A stretch of DNA of 64,000 bases, taken from the NCBI RefSeq assembly GCF_002591975.1, contig NZ_NVQE01000027.1, positions 1 through 64,000 of the forward strand, written 5' to 3'. The position numbers and the translations under genes are program-made. The notes beneath the pieces were generated by a model. That model was not told the DNA's origin and searched no databases. It saw nothing but the letters and a program-made list of their open reading frames with translations. Source of the stretch: Mycobacterium neglectum (GTDB taxonomy: Bacteria; Actinomycetota; Actinomycetes; Mycobacteriales; Mycobacteriaceae). Shown here piece after piece: positions 26,838 to 35,186 of the stretch (position 1 is the stretch's first letter; each line of letters begins with the position of its first letter).

Positions 26838-27878
26838 ATCAAGGCGTTCCAGTTCGTCGAATGGCAACAGCCGGGCCAACTTCGTGACGTGCCGGTGCCG
26901 GAGCCGGGGCCCGGGGAGGTTTTGCTCAAGGTCGGCGGTGCCGGAGCGTGCCATTCGGACCTGCACCTGTTGGAGGTGCCCGCCGGGGCGCGGTCGTTCA
27001 CGCTGCCCTTCACCCTTGGGCACGAGAACGCCGGCTGGGTCGAGACGATGGGTCCCGGGGCAACGGGTTTCGAACCAGGAGATCCGGTCATCGTGTACGG
27101 CCCATGGGGTTGCGGCCTCTGTATGAACTGTCGGCAGGGAATCGAGAACTACTGCCAGACACCGGGAAAGCCGAGCCCGGGAGGGCTTGGCGGCACCGAC
27201 GGCGGTATGGCCGAGTACCTTCTTGTCCCGTCGACGCGCTATCTGATCCCGCTGGGGAGTCTCGACCCGCGCGAGGCGGCTCCACTCACCGATGCGGGTC
27301 TGACGAGCTATCACGCCGTGAAGCGCTCGGTACACCTGTTGGGCCCGGGCTCGACAGCGGTGGTTATCGGTGCCGGCGGCCTCGGTCAGATGGCGATCCA
27401 GGTGCTCAAGGCCTTGAGCTCCGCGACAACCGTTGTTGCGATCGATACTTCGGCAGACAAGCTGAAGATCGCCAACACGATGGGTGCCGACGAAGAACTC
27501 GTCTCAGGCGACGACGCGGTCAAACAGATCAAGGACATGACCCACGGTCAAGGGGCTGAGGTCGTGCTCGACTTCGTCGGCATCAACCCGACGCTCACGA
27601 TGGCGGCACAGGTGTCGCGAATGCTCGGGCATCTCACCATTGTCGGGCTCGGCAACGCCGCCCTGCCGGTGAACTTCAACAGCCCTGCGAAGGAATGCTC
27701 TGTCGCATCGCCGTTCTGGGGGTCCATTCCCGAGCTGATCGACGTCATCGCGTTGGCGCAGGCCGGAAAGATCAAGATGCTGGTCGAACATTTCCCGCTC
27801 GACAGTGCAGCGGAGGCCTACCGCCTACTGCACGACGGCAAGATAGCCGGACGCGCCGTCATCACGCCGAACGATTGA
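26838..27878 (+). CDS. Zinc-dependent alcohol dehydrogenase with apparent ATC start codon
   Basis: 346 residues if counted from ATC 26838. Catalytic zinc ligands Cys38 (GACHSDLH) and His62-Glu63 (LGHEN), structural zinc cysteines in WGCGLCMNCRQGIENYC, and NAD fold VIGAGGLGQMAIQVLKA. The start is unusual. The conserved MDR N-terminus (KAFQFVEWQQPGQLRDVPVP) begins right after ATC at 26838-26840, and AGGAGG at 26825-26830 is 7 bases upstream. From the P450 stop (26798) to here the frame contains no ATG, GTG, TTG or CTG. The first ordinary start, GTG 26889, would remove the first beta strand. Either ATC is used or this allele carries ATG-to-ATC. Confidence 0.85.
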   Translation: MKAFQFVEWQQPGQLRDVPVPEPGPGEVLLKVGGAGACHSDLHLLEVPAGARSFTLPFTLGHENAGWVETMGPGATGFEPGDPVIVYGPWGCGLCMNCRQGIENYCQTPGKPSPGGLGGTDGGMAEYLLVPSTRYLIPLGSLDPREAAPLTDAGLTSYHAVKRSVHLLGPGSTAVVIGAGGLGQMAIQVLKALSSATTVVAIDTSADKLKIANTMGADEELVSGDDAVKQIKDMTHGQGAEVVLDFVGINPTLTMAAQVSRMLGHLTIVGLGNAALPVNFNSPAKECSVASPFWGSIPELIDVIALAQAGKIKMLVEHFPLDSAAEAYRLLHDGKIAGRAVITPND

Positions 27879-28307
27879 CTAGCCCACTTTGTAGGTTGCG
27901 ATCGCCTTCGCGACCGCCTCGCCGTCCGGAGTGACGACGTCGACATCGCAATTCACCAACGTCTTACCGCGCCGCAGCACCCGGCCGACTGCGATCAGAT
28001 CCGTTGCGCGGGCCGGCGCGAGAAACTGCACGGACATCGATGTGGTCACGCCCCGCAGGGACTCGGGTACCTCCGCGCCCGCCCATGCCGCGGCCATCAC
28101 CGCGACGTCGGCCAGCGCCGCGACGGCGCCGCCGTGGACCATGTCGCCGAGTGTGACGTTGGATTCGTCCCACGGCAGGCGTAGCCGCACCTCGTCACCG
28201 TCGAGTACTTCGGCAACGATGCCGAGTTTGGCGACGAACGGCGAGGCGGGGATGAACTGGGCCATAACCTCGGCGCCGGTCTGGGGTGGGGTAGCGGTCT
28301 GTGTCAT
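27879..28307 (-). CDS. PaaI-like hotdog thioesterase
   Basis: 142 residues. A single hotdog domain with the motif DMVHGGAVAALADVA (His-Gly-Gly on the central helix) and the strand GVTTSMSVQFLAPARATDLIAVGRV places it with PaaI/HGG acyl-CoA thioesterases, which act as tetramers on acyl-CoA. The acyl group is unknown. Its stop directly abuts the alcohol dehydrogenase stop on the other strand with no base between. Confidence 0.8.
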   Translation of the reverse strand: MTQTATPPQTGAEVMAQFIPASPFVAKLGIVAEVLDGDEVRLRLPWDESNVTLGDMVHGGAVAALADVAVMAAAWAGAEVPESLRGVTTSMSVQFLAPARATDLIAVGRVLRRGKTLVNCDVDVVTPDGEAVAKAIATYKVG

Positions 28308-28431
28308 GTATCCAGTATCTGCACCGGATCAATTACCTCCGGGGTAGTCACCTGTTCCGCGACCGTGCGTGTTTGCGGCCGACACGCCGTCGAAAGCCCG
28401 GAGTTTGTGCACGTTCGCGCACATTCGAGCG

Positions 28432-28461
28432 TTGACAGAGCAGGCCAACCCTGGTTTCATA
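28432..28461 (+). promoter_or_regulatory. Promoter of the cysDNC operon
   Basis: Consensus -35 TTGACA (28432-28437) and -10 TCATAT (28456-28461) with an 18-base spacer. The predicted start lies at or just before the ATG of a 15-codon upstream ORF at 28469. CATA-N6-TATG (28457-28470) at the start region could be a regulator site. Confidence 0.6.
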
Positions 28462-28468
28462 TCGGGTT

Positions 28469-28516
28469 ATGCAGATAAAGCTGGTCATTCCTACCAACTT
28501 TACGAGGAAATCGTGA
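28469..28516 (+). CDS. Leaderless 15-codon upstream ORF coupled to cysD
   Basis: ATG 28469 encodes MQIKLVIPTNFTRKS and its TGA (28514-28516) overlaps the cysD GTG (28513-28515). The -10 element ends 7 bases before the ATG, so the peptide would be translated from the 5' end of the mRNA and its ribosomes would terminate on the cysD start. It has no cysteine codons, unlike known cysteine-sensing leader peptides in mycobacteria. Function as a regulator is inferred. Confidence 0.45.
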   Translation: MQIKLVIPTNFTRKS

Positions 28517-29439
28517 CCGATACCGCCGAGCAACTCAACGCGCCCCGATACGAGCTGAGCCACCTGCGCTCGCTGGAGGCCGAAGCCATTCACATCATCC
28601 GGGAGGTGGCCGCGGAGTTCGAGAAGCCGGTGCTGCTGTTCTCCGGCGGCAAGGACTCCATCGTCATGCTGCACCTCGCGATCAAGGCGTTCCGGCCAGG
28701 CCGGCTGCCGTTCCCGGTGATGCACGTCGACACCGGGCACAACTTCGATGAGGTACTGCAGGCCCGCGACGAGCTCGTCGCCGAGTCCGGCGTGCGCCTC
28801 GTGGTCGCCAAGGTGCAGGACGACATCGACGCGGGCCGCGTCGTAGAGACCATCCCATCGCGCAACCCGATGCAGACCTTCACACTGCTGCGGGCCATCC
28901 GGGAGAACAAGTTCGACGCCGCGTTCGGCGGTGCGCGCCGTGACGAGGAGAAGGCGCGTGCCAAGGAGCGGGTGTTCTCGTTCCGCGACGAGTTCGGTCA
29001 GTGGGATCCCAAGGCGCAACGGCCTGAGCTGTGGAACCTGTACAACGGTCGCCATCACAAGGGCGAGCACATCCGCGTGTTCCCGCTGTCGAACTGGACC
29101 GAGTTCGACATCTGGTCCTACATCGGTGCCGAGAAGATCAAGCTGCCGTCGATCTATTACGCCCATCAGCGCCAGGTCTTCGAACGTGACGGCATGCTCC
29201 TGGCCGTGCACAAGTACCTGCAGCCGCGCAAGGAAGAGGCGATCGTCGAGAAGACCGTGCGGTTCCGCACCGTCGGCGATGTCACCTGCACCGGCTGCGT
29301 GGAATCCCTTGCGGGAACGGTGTCTGAGGTCATCGCCGAGACCGCGGTCTCGCGCCTGACCGAACGCGGCGCCACCCGAGCCGATGACCGCATCTCCGAA
29401 GCGGGCATGGAAGACCGTAAGCGAGAGGGCTACTTCTGA
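28513..29439 (+). CDS. cysD: Sulfate adenylyltransferase subunit 2
   Basis: 308 residues, the usual CysD length. PP-loop ATP pyrophosphatase motif LFSGGKDSIVMLHL, then FPVMHVDTGHNFDE, FDAAFGGARRDEEKARAKERVFSFRD and WNLYNGRHHKGEHIRVFPLSNWTEFDIW. With CysN it makes adenosine 5'-phosphosulfate (APS) from ATP and sulfate. GTG 28513 follows GAGGA and gives the normal length; the frame is open upstream without homology. The cysN ATG overlaps its stop by one base (TGATG). Confidence 0.93.
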   Translation: MTDTAEQLNAPRYELSHLRSLEAEAIHIIREVAAEFEKPVLLFSGGKDSIVMLHLAIKAFRPGRLPFPVMHVDTGHNFDEVLQARDELVAESGVRLVVAKVQDDIDAGRVVETIPSRNPMQTFTLLRAIRENKFDAAFGGARRDEEKARAKERVFSFRDEFGQWDPKAQRPELWNLYNGRHHKGEHIRVFPLSNWTEFDIWSYIGAEKIKLPSIYYAHQRQVFERDGMLLAVHKYLQPRKEEAIVEKTVRFRTVGDVTCTGCVESLAGTVSEVIAETAVSRLTERGATRADDRISEAGMEDRKREGYF

Positions 29440-31283
29440 TGGCGACGTTACTGCGCATCGCGACCGCCGGCTCCGTCGACGACGGCAAGTCGACGCTCAT
29501 CGGGCGACTGCTGTTCGACTCCAAAGCCGTCATGGAGGATCAGCTCGCCGCTGTCGAGCGCACCTCCAAGGAACGCGGACACGACTACACCGACCTGGCG
29601 TTGGTGACCGACGGCCTGCGCGCCGAACGTGAACAAGGCATCACGATCGACGTCGCCTACCGCTACTTCGCCACGTCCAAGCGGAAATTCATCATCGCCG
29701 ACACGCCGGGCCACATCCAGTACACGCGCAACATGGTGACCGGCACGTCGACTGCCCAACTGGCGATTGTGTTGGTCGACGCCCGGCACGGCCTGCTCGA
29801 GCAGTCGCGCAGGCACGCCTTCCTGGCCTCGTTGCTCGGGATCCGGCACATCGTCCTCGCGGTCAACAAGATGGACCTCGTCGACTGGGATCAGGAGCGG
29901 TTCGAGAAGATCCGTGACGATTTTCACGAGTTCGCCGCGCGACTCGACATCCACGACGTGACGACCATTCCGTTGTCAGCGCTCAACGGCGACAACGTGG
30001 TAACCAAATCGGACGTCACGCCGTGGTACGACGGGCCCGCGCTGCTGTCGCATCTCGAGGATGTGTACATCGCGGGCGATCGCAACCTCGTCGACGTGCG
30101 GTTCCCGGTGCAGTACGTCATCAGGCCGCAGAGCCACGAGCACATCGATCACCGCAGCTATGCAGGTACCGTCGCCGGTGGTGTGATGCGCCCCGGTGAC
30201 GAGGTCGTCGTCCTTCCGGCAGGGAAGACGAGCCGTATCACTGCAATTGAAGGGCCGGACGGGCCTGTCTCCGAAGCGTTCCCGCCAATGGCCGTGTCGA
30301 TCAGCCTGGCCGACGACATCGACATCTCGCGCGGAGACCTGATCGCCCGGCCGAACAACCAGCCAAGGGTGGCGCAGGAATTCGACGCGACGGTGTGTTG
30401 GATGGCCGACGAGACGTCGCTGGAACCGGGCCGCGACTACGTCATCAAACACACGACCCGCACCACACGGGTCAAAGTGACTGCTCTCGATTACCGTCTC
30501 GACGTCAACACACTGCACCGCGACAAGACCGCGACGGCGCTCAAACTCAATGAGCTGGGGCGCATCTCGCTGCGCACACAGGTGCCGTTGCTGCTCGACG
30601 AGTACAGCCGCAACGCGGCCACCGGCTCGTTCATCCTCATCGACCCGAACACCAACGGCACCATCGCGGCGGGCATGATCCTGCCGCAGGTCGCGGCGCG
30701 CACCTCGAGCCCGAACACCGTGCGCCACGAATCGCTGTGCAAGGCTGAGGACCGGTTGTCGAAGGGCAGGACCGTGTGGTTCACCGGGCTGTCCGGGTCG
30801 GGCAAGTCCTCGGTGGCGATGCTCGTCGAGCAGAAGTTGATCGAAAAGGGCGTCCCTGCCTATGTTCTCGATGGCGACAACCTGCGCCACGGTCTCAACG
30901 CCGACCTCGGGTTCTCGATGGCGGATCGGGCGGAGAATCAGCGCCGACTGGCCCACATCGCGGCCATCCTCGCCGACTCCGGTCAGGTGGTGCTGGTGCC
31001 CGCCATCAGCCCTTTGGAGGAGCACCGAGCACTGGCGCGCAAGGTGACCACCGATGCGGGGCTCGACTTCTTCGAGATCTTCTGCGATACACCGCTCGAA
31101 GACTGCGAGAGACGCGACCCGAAGGGGTTGTACGCCAAGGCGCGCGCCGGCGAGATCACCCACTTCACCGGGATCGACAGCCCTTACCAACGGCCAAAGA
31201 GCCCCGATCTGCAGCTCACTCCGGACAGCACGCCGGATGAACTCGCCGACAGGGTGATCGAACTGCTGGAAAGCAAGCAGTGA
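29439..31283 (+). CDS. cysNC: Bifunctional sulfate adenylyltransferase subunit 1 / APS kinase
   Basis: 614 residues. The N-terminal EF-Tu-like GTPase (CysN) has P-loop GSVDDGKSTLIGRLL, DTPGHIQYTRNM and VNKMDLVDW, followed by beta-barrel domains. From about residue 443 it is an APS kinase (CysC) with P-loop FTGLSGSGKSS, DGDNLRHGLNADLGFS and FFEIFCDTPLEDCERRDPKGLY. The CysN part uses GTP to drive APS formation by CysD, and the CysC part phosphorylates APS to PAPS. Overlaps both cysD and cysQ ends, so the operon is tightly coupled. Confidence 0.94.
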   Translation: MATLLRIATAGSVDDGKSTLIGRLLFDSKAVMEDQLAAVERTSKERGHDYTDLALVTDGLRAEREQGITIDVAYRYFATSKRKFIIADTPGHIQYTRNMVTGTSTAQLAIVLVDARHGLLEQSRRHAFLASLLGIRHIVLAVNKMDLVDWDQERFEKIRDDFHEFAARLDIHDVTTIPLSALNGDNVVTKSDVTPWYDGPALLSHLEDVYIAGDRNLVDVRFPVQYVIRPQSHEHIDHRSYAGTVAGGVMRPGDEVVVLPAGKTSRITAIEGPDGPVSEAFPPMAVSISLADDIDISRGDLIARPNNQPRVAQEFDATVCWMADETSLEPGRDYVIKHTTRTTRVKVTALDYRLDVNTLHRDKTATALKLNELGRISLRTQVPLLLDEYSRNAATGSFILIDPNTNGTIAAGMILPQVAARTSSPNTVRHESLCKAEDRLSKGRTVWFTGLSGSGKSSVAMLVEQKLIEKGVPAYVLDGDNLRHGLNADLGFSMADRAENQRRLAHIAAILADSGQVVLVPAISPLEEHRALARKVTTDAGLDFFEIFCDTPLEDCERRDPKGLYAKARAGEITHFTGIDSPYQRPKSPDLQLTPDSTPDELADRVIELLESKQ

Positions 31284-32020
31284 GCGATCACAGCGATCAT
31301 GACGTTGCCGCACGGCTGGCGACAGAGGCGGGCAAGCTTCTGCTCGAAGTCCGCGACGAACTTGCCAATGCCAGCCAGGATGAGCGGAAAGCGGCGGGGG
31401 ACAAGCGGTCCCACGACTTCCTGATGGCCGCGCTGGCCGACGAGCGTCCTGGCGATGCGGTGCTGTCAGAAGAAGGTGCGGACGATCCGATTCGGCTGTC
31501 CGTCGACCGGGTGTGGATCATCGACCCGCTCGACGGCACCAGGGAATTCTCCGAGCCGGGCCGCGACGACTGGGCGGTGCATGTCGCGCTCTGGCAGTCG
31601 GGTGAACTGGTCGCAGGTGCCGTTGCGCTTCCGGCCCAAGGCATCACGCTCGCGACCCCTACGGTCAGCGCACCGCCGCCGGCTCCCGAGAAGCCGCGTG
31701 TGGTGGTTTCGCGTACCCGACCTCCCGCTGTCGCGCTGGCGGTGCGTGACGCGTTGGGCGGCGTACTGATCGAAATGGGCTCGGCGGGCGCCAAGGTCGC
31801 CTCCGTGGTGCAAGGGCGCTCCGACGTCTACGTCCATGCCGGAGGCCAATACGAATGGGATTCCGCCGCGCCGGTCGCGGTGGCCCGTGCAGCCGGGCTG
31901 CACACGTCGCGTATCGACGGCTCGCCCCTCACCTACAACAGGCGCGATCCACGATTGCCCGACGTCGTGGTGTGCCGACCGGAGCTCGCAGCAGCGGTGC
32001 TCACGGTCACACGTGATTGA
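31280..32020 (+). CDS. cysQ: 3'(2'),5'-bisphosphate nucleotidase (PAP phosphatase)
   Basis: 246 residues of the inositol monophosphatase fold. Metal-binding motifs LSEEGADD and WIIDPLDGTREF, then YEWDSAAPVAVARAAG near the C-terminus. CysQ converts PAP to AMP and also acts on PAPS, clearing the by-product of PAPS use. GTG 31280 overlaps the cysNC stop (GTGA). In M. tuberculosis cysQ (Rv2131c) is far from cysDNC; here it is in the operon, which supports a PAP/PAPS role rather than inositol phosphatase. Confidence 0.85.
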   Translation: MSDHSDHDVAARLATEAGKLLLEVRDELANASQDERKAAGDKRSHDFLMAALADERPGDAVLSEEGADDPIRLSVDRVWIIDPLDGTREFSEPGRDDWAVHVALWQSGELVAGAVALPAQGITLATPTVSAPPPAPEKPRVVVSRTRPPAVALAVRDALGGVLIEMGSAGAKVASVVQGRSDVYVHAGGQYEWDSAAPVAVARAAGLHTSRIDGSPLTYNRRDPRLPDVVVCRPELAAAVLTVTRD

Positions 32021-32028
32021 CTGGGCTC

Positions 32029-32505
32029 ATGCGGATGTCGGCAAAAGCTGAATACGCCGTCCGAGCGATGATTCAGCTGGCCACCACCGATGACGGCGCG
32101 GTGGTCAAGACCGACGACCTGGCCAAGGCACAGGGCATCCCGGCGCAGTTTCTCGTCGACATCCTCTCCGACCTGCGCACTGACCGTCTCGTTCGCAGCC
32201 ACCGCGGCCGCGACGGCGGATACGCGCTGGCGAGGCCGGCCGCCGACATCAGCATTGCCGACGTGCTCAGATGCATCGACGGCCCGCTGGCCAGCGTGCG
32301 CGACATCGGGCTCGGCGACCTTCCGTACTCCGGACCGACCGCGGCGCTGACCGACGTGTGGCGGGCGTTGCGGGCCAGCATGCGATCGGTGCTCGAGCAG
32401 ACCAGTCTCGCCGAGGTCGCCGCAGGCGCCTTGCCAAGGCATGTCGGCAAGCTGGCCGACGACTACCGCAAGCAGGAAGAAGTGCGCGGCCACTCCCTGG
32501 GTTAG
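32029..32505 (+). CDS. Rrf2-family transcriptional regulator
   Basis: 158 residues, Rv1287 position. Rrf2 start MRMSAKAEYAVRAMIQLA, the winged helix with LAKAQGIPAQFLVDILSDLRTDRLV, and the wing RSHRGRDGGYALARPA. Only one cysteine (in VLRCIDGP) is present, so the three-Cys Fe-S site of IscR/NsrR is missing; it is more like CymR-type regulators. Position after cysD-cysNC-cysQ suggests control of sulfur assimilation, an inference. The stop overlaps the convergent TetR stop by 3-4 bases. Confidence 0.85.
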   Translation: MRMSAKAEYAVRAMIQLATTDDGAVVKTDDLAKAQGIPAQFLVDILSDLRTDRLVRSHRGRDGGYALARPAADISIADVLRCIDGPLASVRDIGLGDLPYSGPTAALTDVWRALRASMRSVLEQTSLAEVAAGALPRHVGKLADDYRKQEEVRGHSLG

Positions 32506-33143
32506 CGCCGGCGTCGCTTCGTGCCCCGCGCGGCGATCCCGTCGAGCAACATGCGCAGGCCCAGCGCGAAGTCCGCTTCCACCGACACCTCCTCGGCGAC
32601 GTGCGAGAGCGCTTCCACGTGGGGATGCGCCGCGCCCGCGGTCGATCCGATGCGTGCGGCGGCGTCGCCGGCATCACGGCCACGCGTGAAGGGCCCGGCG
32701 AGTTCGGCCTGGGCCGCGCCGACAATGAGTGCAAAGACGGCGTGGAAGGCCGAGAGGTGGTCGGCGTCCGAGAGGCCGCCACGGCCAAGTGCGGCAATAA
32801 GCGCGTCGACCACCGCGAAACCGGTCGCCGATGAGGTTCGGCGCGTCAGCACCAGGGGAATGGCGGCGGGATGGGCTCTGATACCCAGCCACATCGCCTC
32901 GGCCACCGCGTAGACGTCGTCGATCCAGTTCGCGCTCGGCTCGGGCACTCGCACCTTGGCGACCACCGCGGCCACGACCAGTTCCTCCAGGCCCTCCTTG
33001 TCGGGCACGTAGTTGTACACCGTCATCGGTCCGGTGCCGAGCGCGGCGGCCAGAGCGCGCATGCTCAGCGCGCTCACGCCGGCATCGTCAACAATGCTCA
33101 ATGCCGCGGTGGCGATCTCATCGGTGGTGAACCGTGCGCGCAT
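32502..33143 (-). CDS. TetR-family regulator with TetR_C_1-like ligand domain
   Basis: 213 residues. DNA-binding helix-turn-helix FTTDEIATAALSIVDDAGVSALSMRALAAALGTGPMTVYNYV (here given as the region of residues 5-45), then an all-helical ligand domain with WLGIRAHPAAIPLVLTRR as in classical TetR-type C-termini. ATG 33143 is chosen because AAGGAG lies 10 bases upstream; a TTG 21 bases further up is the alternative. Divergent from the hydrolase at 33223, with a pair of inverted 15-bp sites between them that are likely its operators. Confidence 0.82.
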   Translation of the reverse strand: MRARFTTDEIATAALSIVDDAGVSALSMRALAAALGTGPMTVYNYVPDKEGLEELVVAAVVAKVRVPEPSANWIDDVYAVAEAMWLGIRAHPAAIPLVLTRRTSSATGFAVVDALIAALGRGGLSDADHLSAFHAVFALIVGAAQAELAGPFTRGRDAGDAAARIGSTAGAAHPHVEALSHVAEEVSVEADFALGLRMLLDGIAARGTKRRRR

Positions 33144-33162
33144 TCTTTTCCGACTCCTTGAC

Positions 33163-33208
33163 AAGTACGTCGTACGTGAAGCAGTCTAGCCATACGTACA
33201 ACGTACTT
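33163..33208. promoter_or_regulatory. Paired inverted 15-bp operator sites in the TetR/hydrolase divergon
   Basis: AAGTACGTCGTACGT (33163-33177) and ACGTACAACGTACTT (33194-33208) are reverse complements at 14 of 15 positions, 16 bases apart. The first lies over the TetR ribosome-binding region and the second just before the hydrolase start, so a bound repressor could close both promoters. Confidence 0.6.
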
Positions 33209-33222
33209 ATGAGGAGTGGGCC

Positions 33223-34125
33223 ATGACAGTGACGATTCCGACCGAACGGGTGGACTTCGATTCGCACGGGACGCGCTGCGCGGCGTGGCTGACGCTGCCT
33301 GCCGGTGCCGGGCCGCACCCCGCCGTCATACTGGTGCACGGCCTGGGTGCGACGCACGACATGATGCTGGCTCAGTATGAACAGCACTTCGCCGCGGCCG
33401 GCATCGCCACCCTGGCATTCGACTACCGACACACCGGTGCATCTGATGGTCAACCGCGGCAACATATCTCGACACGAAACCAATGTCAGGACGTTACTGC
33501 GGCCATCGCGCACCTTGACGCACGCGCCGATATCGACGCCGCGCGAATCGGGCTGTGGGGGACCAGCCTCGGTGCAATGAACGTGCTCCGGGTCGCGGCC
33601 GAACGCGACGATATCGCCGTCGCGGTCGTGCAATGCCCGATCGTGCACGGGCCAGGCGCAGCCCGTCGACTCGGGCTGTTCGCAGCGCTCCGTCTCGCGC
33701 CGGCGATCACCGAAGACCTCCTGCGCGTCGCGACACGACGCGGTCGCCGCTACGTACCGATCGTGGGACCGCCGGGAGCGCTCGCGATGGTCACGGTCAA
33801 GGGTGCCGAGGAGGGCTGGAACTCGACCGTGCCGCCCGGCGGACGGTTCGACAACCGGATCGCCGCTGCGAACGCGATGACCGTGGTGACCACATCGGCG
33901 CTTCGTCACGCCCGCGACGTCACGGCGCCGCTGCTGGTCTGCGTGTGCGATCGCGAGAACCTGATGGACCCCGGTTACGCCGAACTGGCTGCTCGCAGGG
34001 CGCCTCGCGGCGTCGTCCGGCACTACGACTCGGATCATTTCGCGATTTACCATCCGCCGCTCGTCAGCCGGGTTCTTGCCGACCAGACCGCTTTCCTGCA
34101 GGAGCACCTCAATGTCGGCGCGTGA
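33223..34125 (+). CDS. Alpha/beta hydrolase
   Basis: 300 residues. HGLGATHDM oxyanion region, nucleophile elbow GLWGTSLGAMN (Ser in GTSLG), and a C-terminal HYDSDHFAIYHPP with the candidate catalytic His; the acid is probably in VCDRENLMDP. Resembles dienelactone-hydrolase/BAAT-like esterases, substrate unknown. ATG 33223 starts 14 bases after an operator half. Probably repressed by the divergent TetR protein and derepressed by that regulator's ligand. Confidence 0.78.
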   Translation: MTVTIPTERVDFDSHGTRCAAWLTLPAGAGPHPAVILVHGLGATHDMMLAQYEQHFAAAGIATLAFDYRHTGASDGQPRQHISTRNQCQDVTAAIAHLDARADIDAARIGLWGTSLGAMNVLRVAAERDDIAVAVVQCPIVHGPGAARRLGLFAALRLAPAITEDLLRVATRRGRRYVPIVGPPGALAMVTVKGAEEGWNSTVPPGGRFDNRIAAANAMTVVTTSALRHARDVTAPLLVCVCDRENLMDPGYAELAARRAPRGVVRHYDSDHFAIYHPPLVSRVLADQTAFLQEHLNVGA

Positions 34126-34771
34126 GATGCTGCGCTTCAACGACGAGCGCTTCCGTTCGTTGGCCGCCGGACTCGGCCCCGACGAATGGGCGCACCCCAG
34201 CCTGTGCCACGAGTGGTCCAACCACCAGGTGCTGGCACACCTCGTCGTCGGCTACCGCGCGGGCGCCGGTTTGACGATGCGCGAGATACTGCGCCGCGGT
34301 GGCTCATTCGACCGCGCCAACGCCGCGATGGCCTGCGCGCTCGCCGAAGCCCGCAGTCCGGTCGAACTGCTCGATGAGTTCGCGCAGCTGGTGTATCGAC
34401 CCCGCGGGATCGGCCGCATCTTCCCACCGCAGCTGCTGCTTGGTGATCACATCACCCATGAGCTCGACATCCTGTTCGCGCTCGACCGTGCACCGCAGAT
34501 TCCTGAGGAGGCCGCGGTAGCGGTGCTGAACACGCAAGTGGCACTACCTAATCCGTTCGTGCCCGCCTTCCGTAACAGCCGGGGACTAAGGCTGCGCGCA
34601 ATCGACGTCGGGTGGGCACACGGTGAGCAGGGTCCCCTCGTCGAGGGCCGCGCCGCCGAACTGGTGTCCGTTCTGGGCAACCGGCCGCGCATGCTGCCCG
34701 CACTGCGCGGCGACGGCGTCGAACTGCTCGCGTCGCGGGTCAGCCCGCGCCGGATCCGTAGGGCCGGGTGA
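34112..34771 (+). CDS. DinB/mycothiol-dependent maleylpyruvate isomerase-like protein
   Basis: 219 residues. The four-helix start MLRFNDERFRSLAAGLGPDEWAHPSLCHEWSNHQVLAHLV is typical of the MDMPI N-terminal/TIGR03083 group (described here by its His residues in CHEWSNHQVLAH and DHITHELDI, likely metal ligands). Members bind divalent metal and some use mycothiol. ATG 34112 follows AGGAGC and overlaps the hydrolase stop by 14 bases, so the two are co-translated under the TetR control. The last 32 bases overlap the opposite VOC gene. Confidence 0.72.
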   Translation: MSAREMLRFNDERFRSLAAGLGPDEWAHPSLCHEWSNHQVLAHLVVGYRAGAGLTMREILRRGGSFDRANAAMACALAEARSPVELLDEFAQLVYRPRGIGRIFPPQLLLGDHITHELDILFALDRAPQIPEEAAVAVLNTQVALPNPFVPAFRNSRGLRLRAIDVGWAHGEQGPLVEGRAAELVSVLGNRPRMLPALRGDGVELLASRVSPRRIRRAG

Positions 34772-35132
34772 TGATCTCCAGATAGTGACCGCCGGGATCC
34801 TGGAAGTACACGCCGCGGCCGCCGTCGTTGTGGTTGATCTCCCCGGGCCGGCTGCCCCTTGGATCGGCCCAGTGCTGCAGGCCCCGCTCGCGGATGCGCC
34901 CGTAGATGGCGTCGAACTCGTCCTCGGACACGAGGAATGCGTAGTGCTGCGCGTGGATCTCCTCGTCGTCACCCACCTGGGCGTAGTCGAAGCTGGCGCC
35001 GTGGGTGAGTTCGACTGCCAGGAACGGCCCAAACTCCCTGGGGGCGGGCAAGCCGAACAGCTCAGTGAAGAAGTGTGCCGATTCTGCTCGGCTCTTCGCG
35101 GCGACGATGGTGTGGATGAACGTGATTGCCAT
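34740..35132 (-). CDS. VOC-family (glyoxalase-like) protein
   Basis: 130 residues, two beta-alpha-beta-beta-beta modules: ITFIHTIVAAKSRAESAHFFTELFGL and HYAFLVSEDEFDAIYGRIRERGL, ending VYFQDPGGHYLEIITRPYG with the conserved metal Glu. Metal ligands His (FIHT), His (QHYAF) and Glu (YLEII) are present. A lyase or dioxygenase activity is possible but not readable. Start ATG 35132; upstream in-frame sequence is not conserved. Confidence 0.75.
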   Translation of the reverse strand: MAITFIHTIVAAKSRAESAHFFTELFGLPAPREFGPFLAVELTHGASFDYAQVGDDEEIHAQHYAFLVSEDEFDAIYGRIRERGLQHWADPRGSRPGEINHNDGGRGVYFQDPGGHYLEIITRPYGSGAG

Positions 35133-35186
35133 CAGATCCAGTGAACCACTGTCAGCGTCGGGACGGCAACGATGCACCATAGGGGA

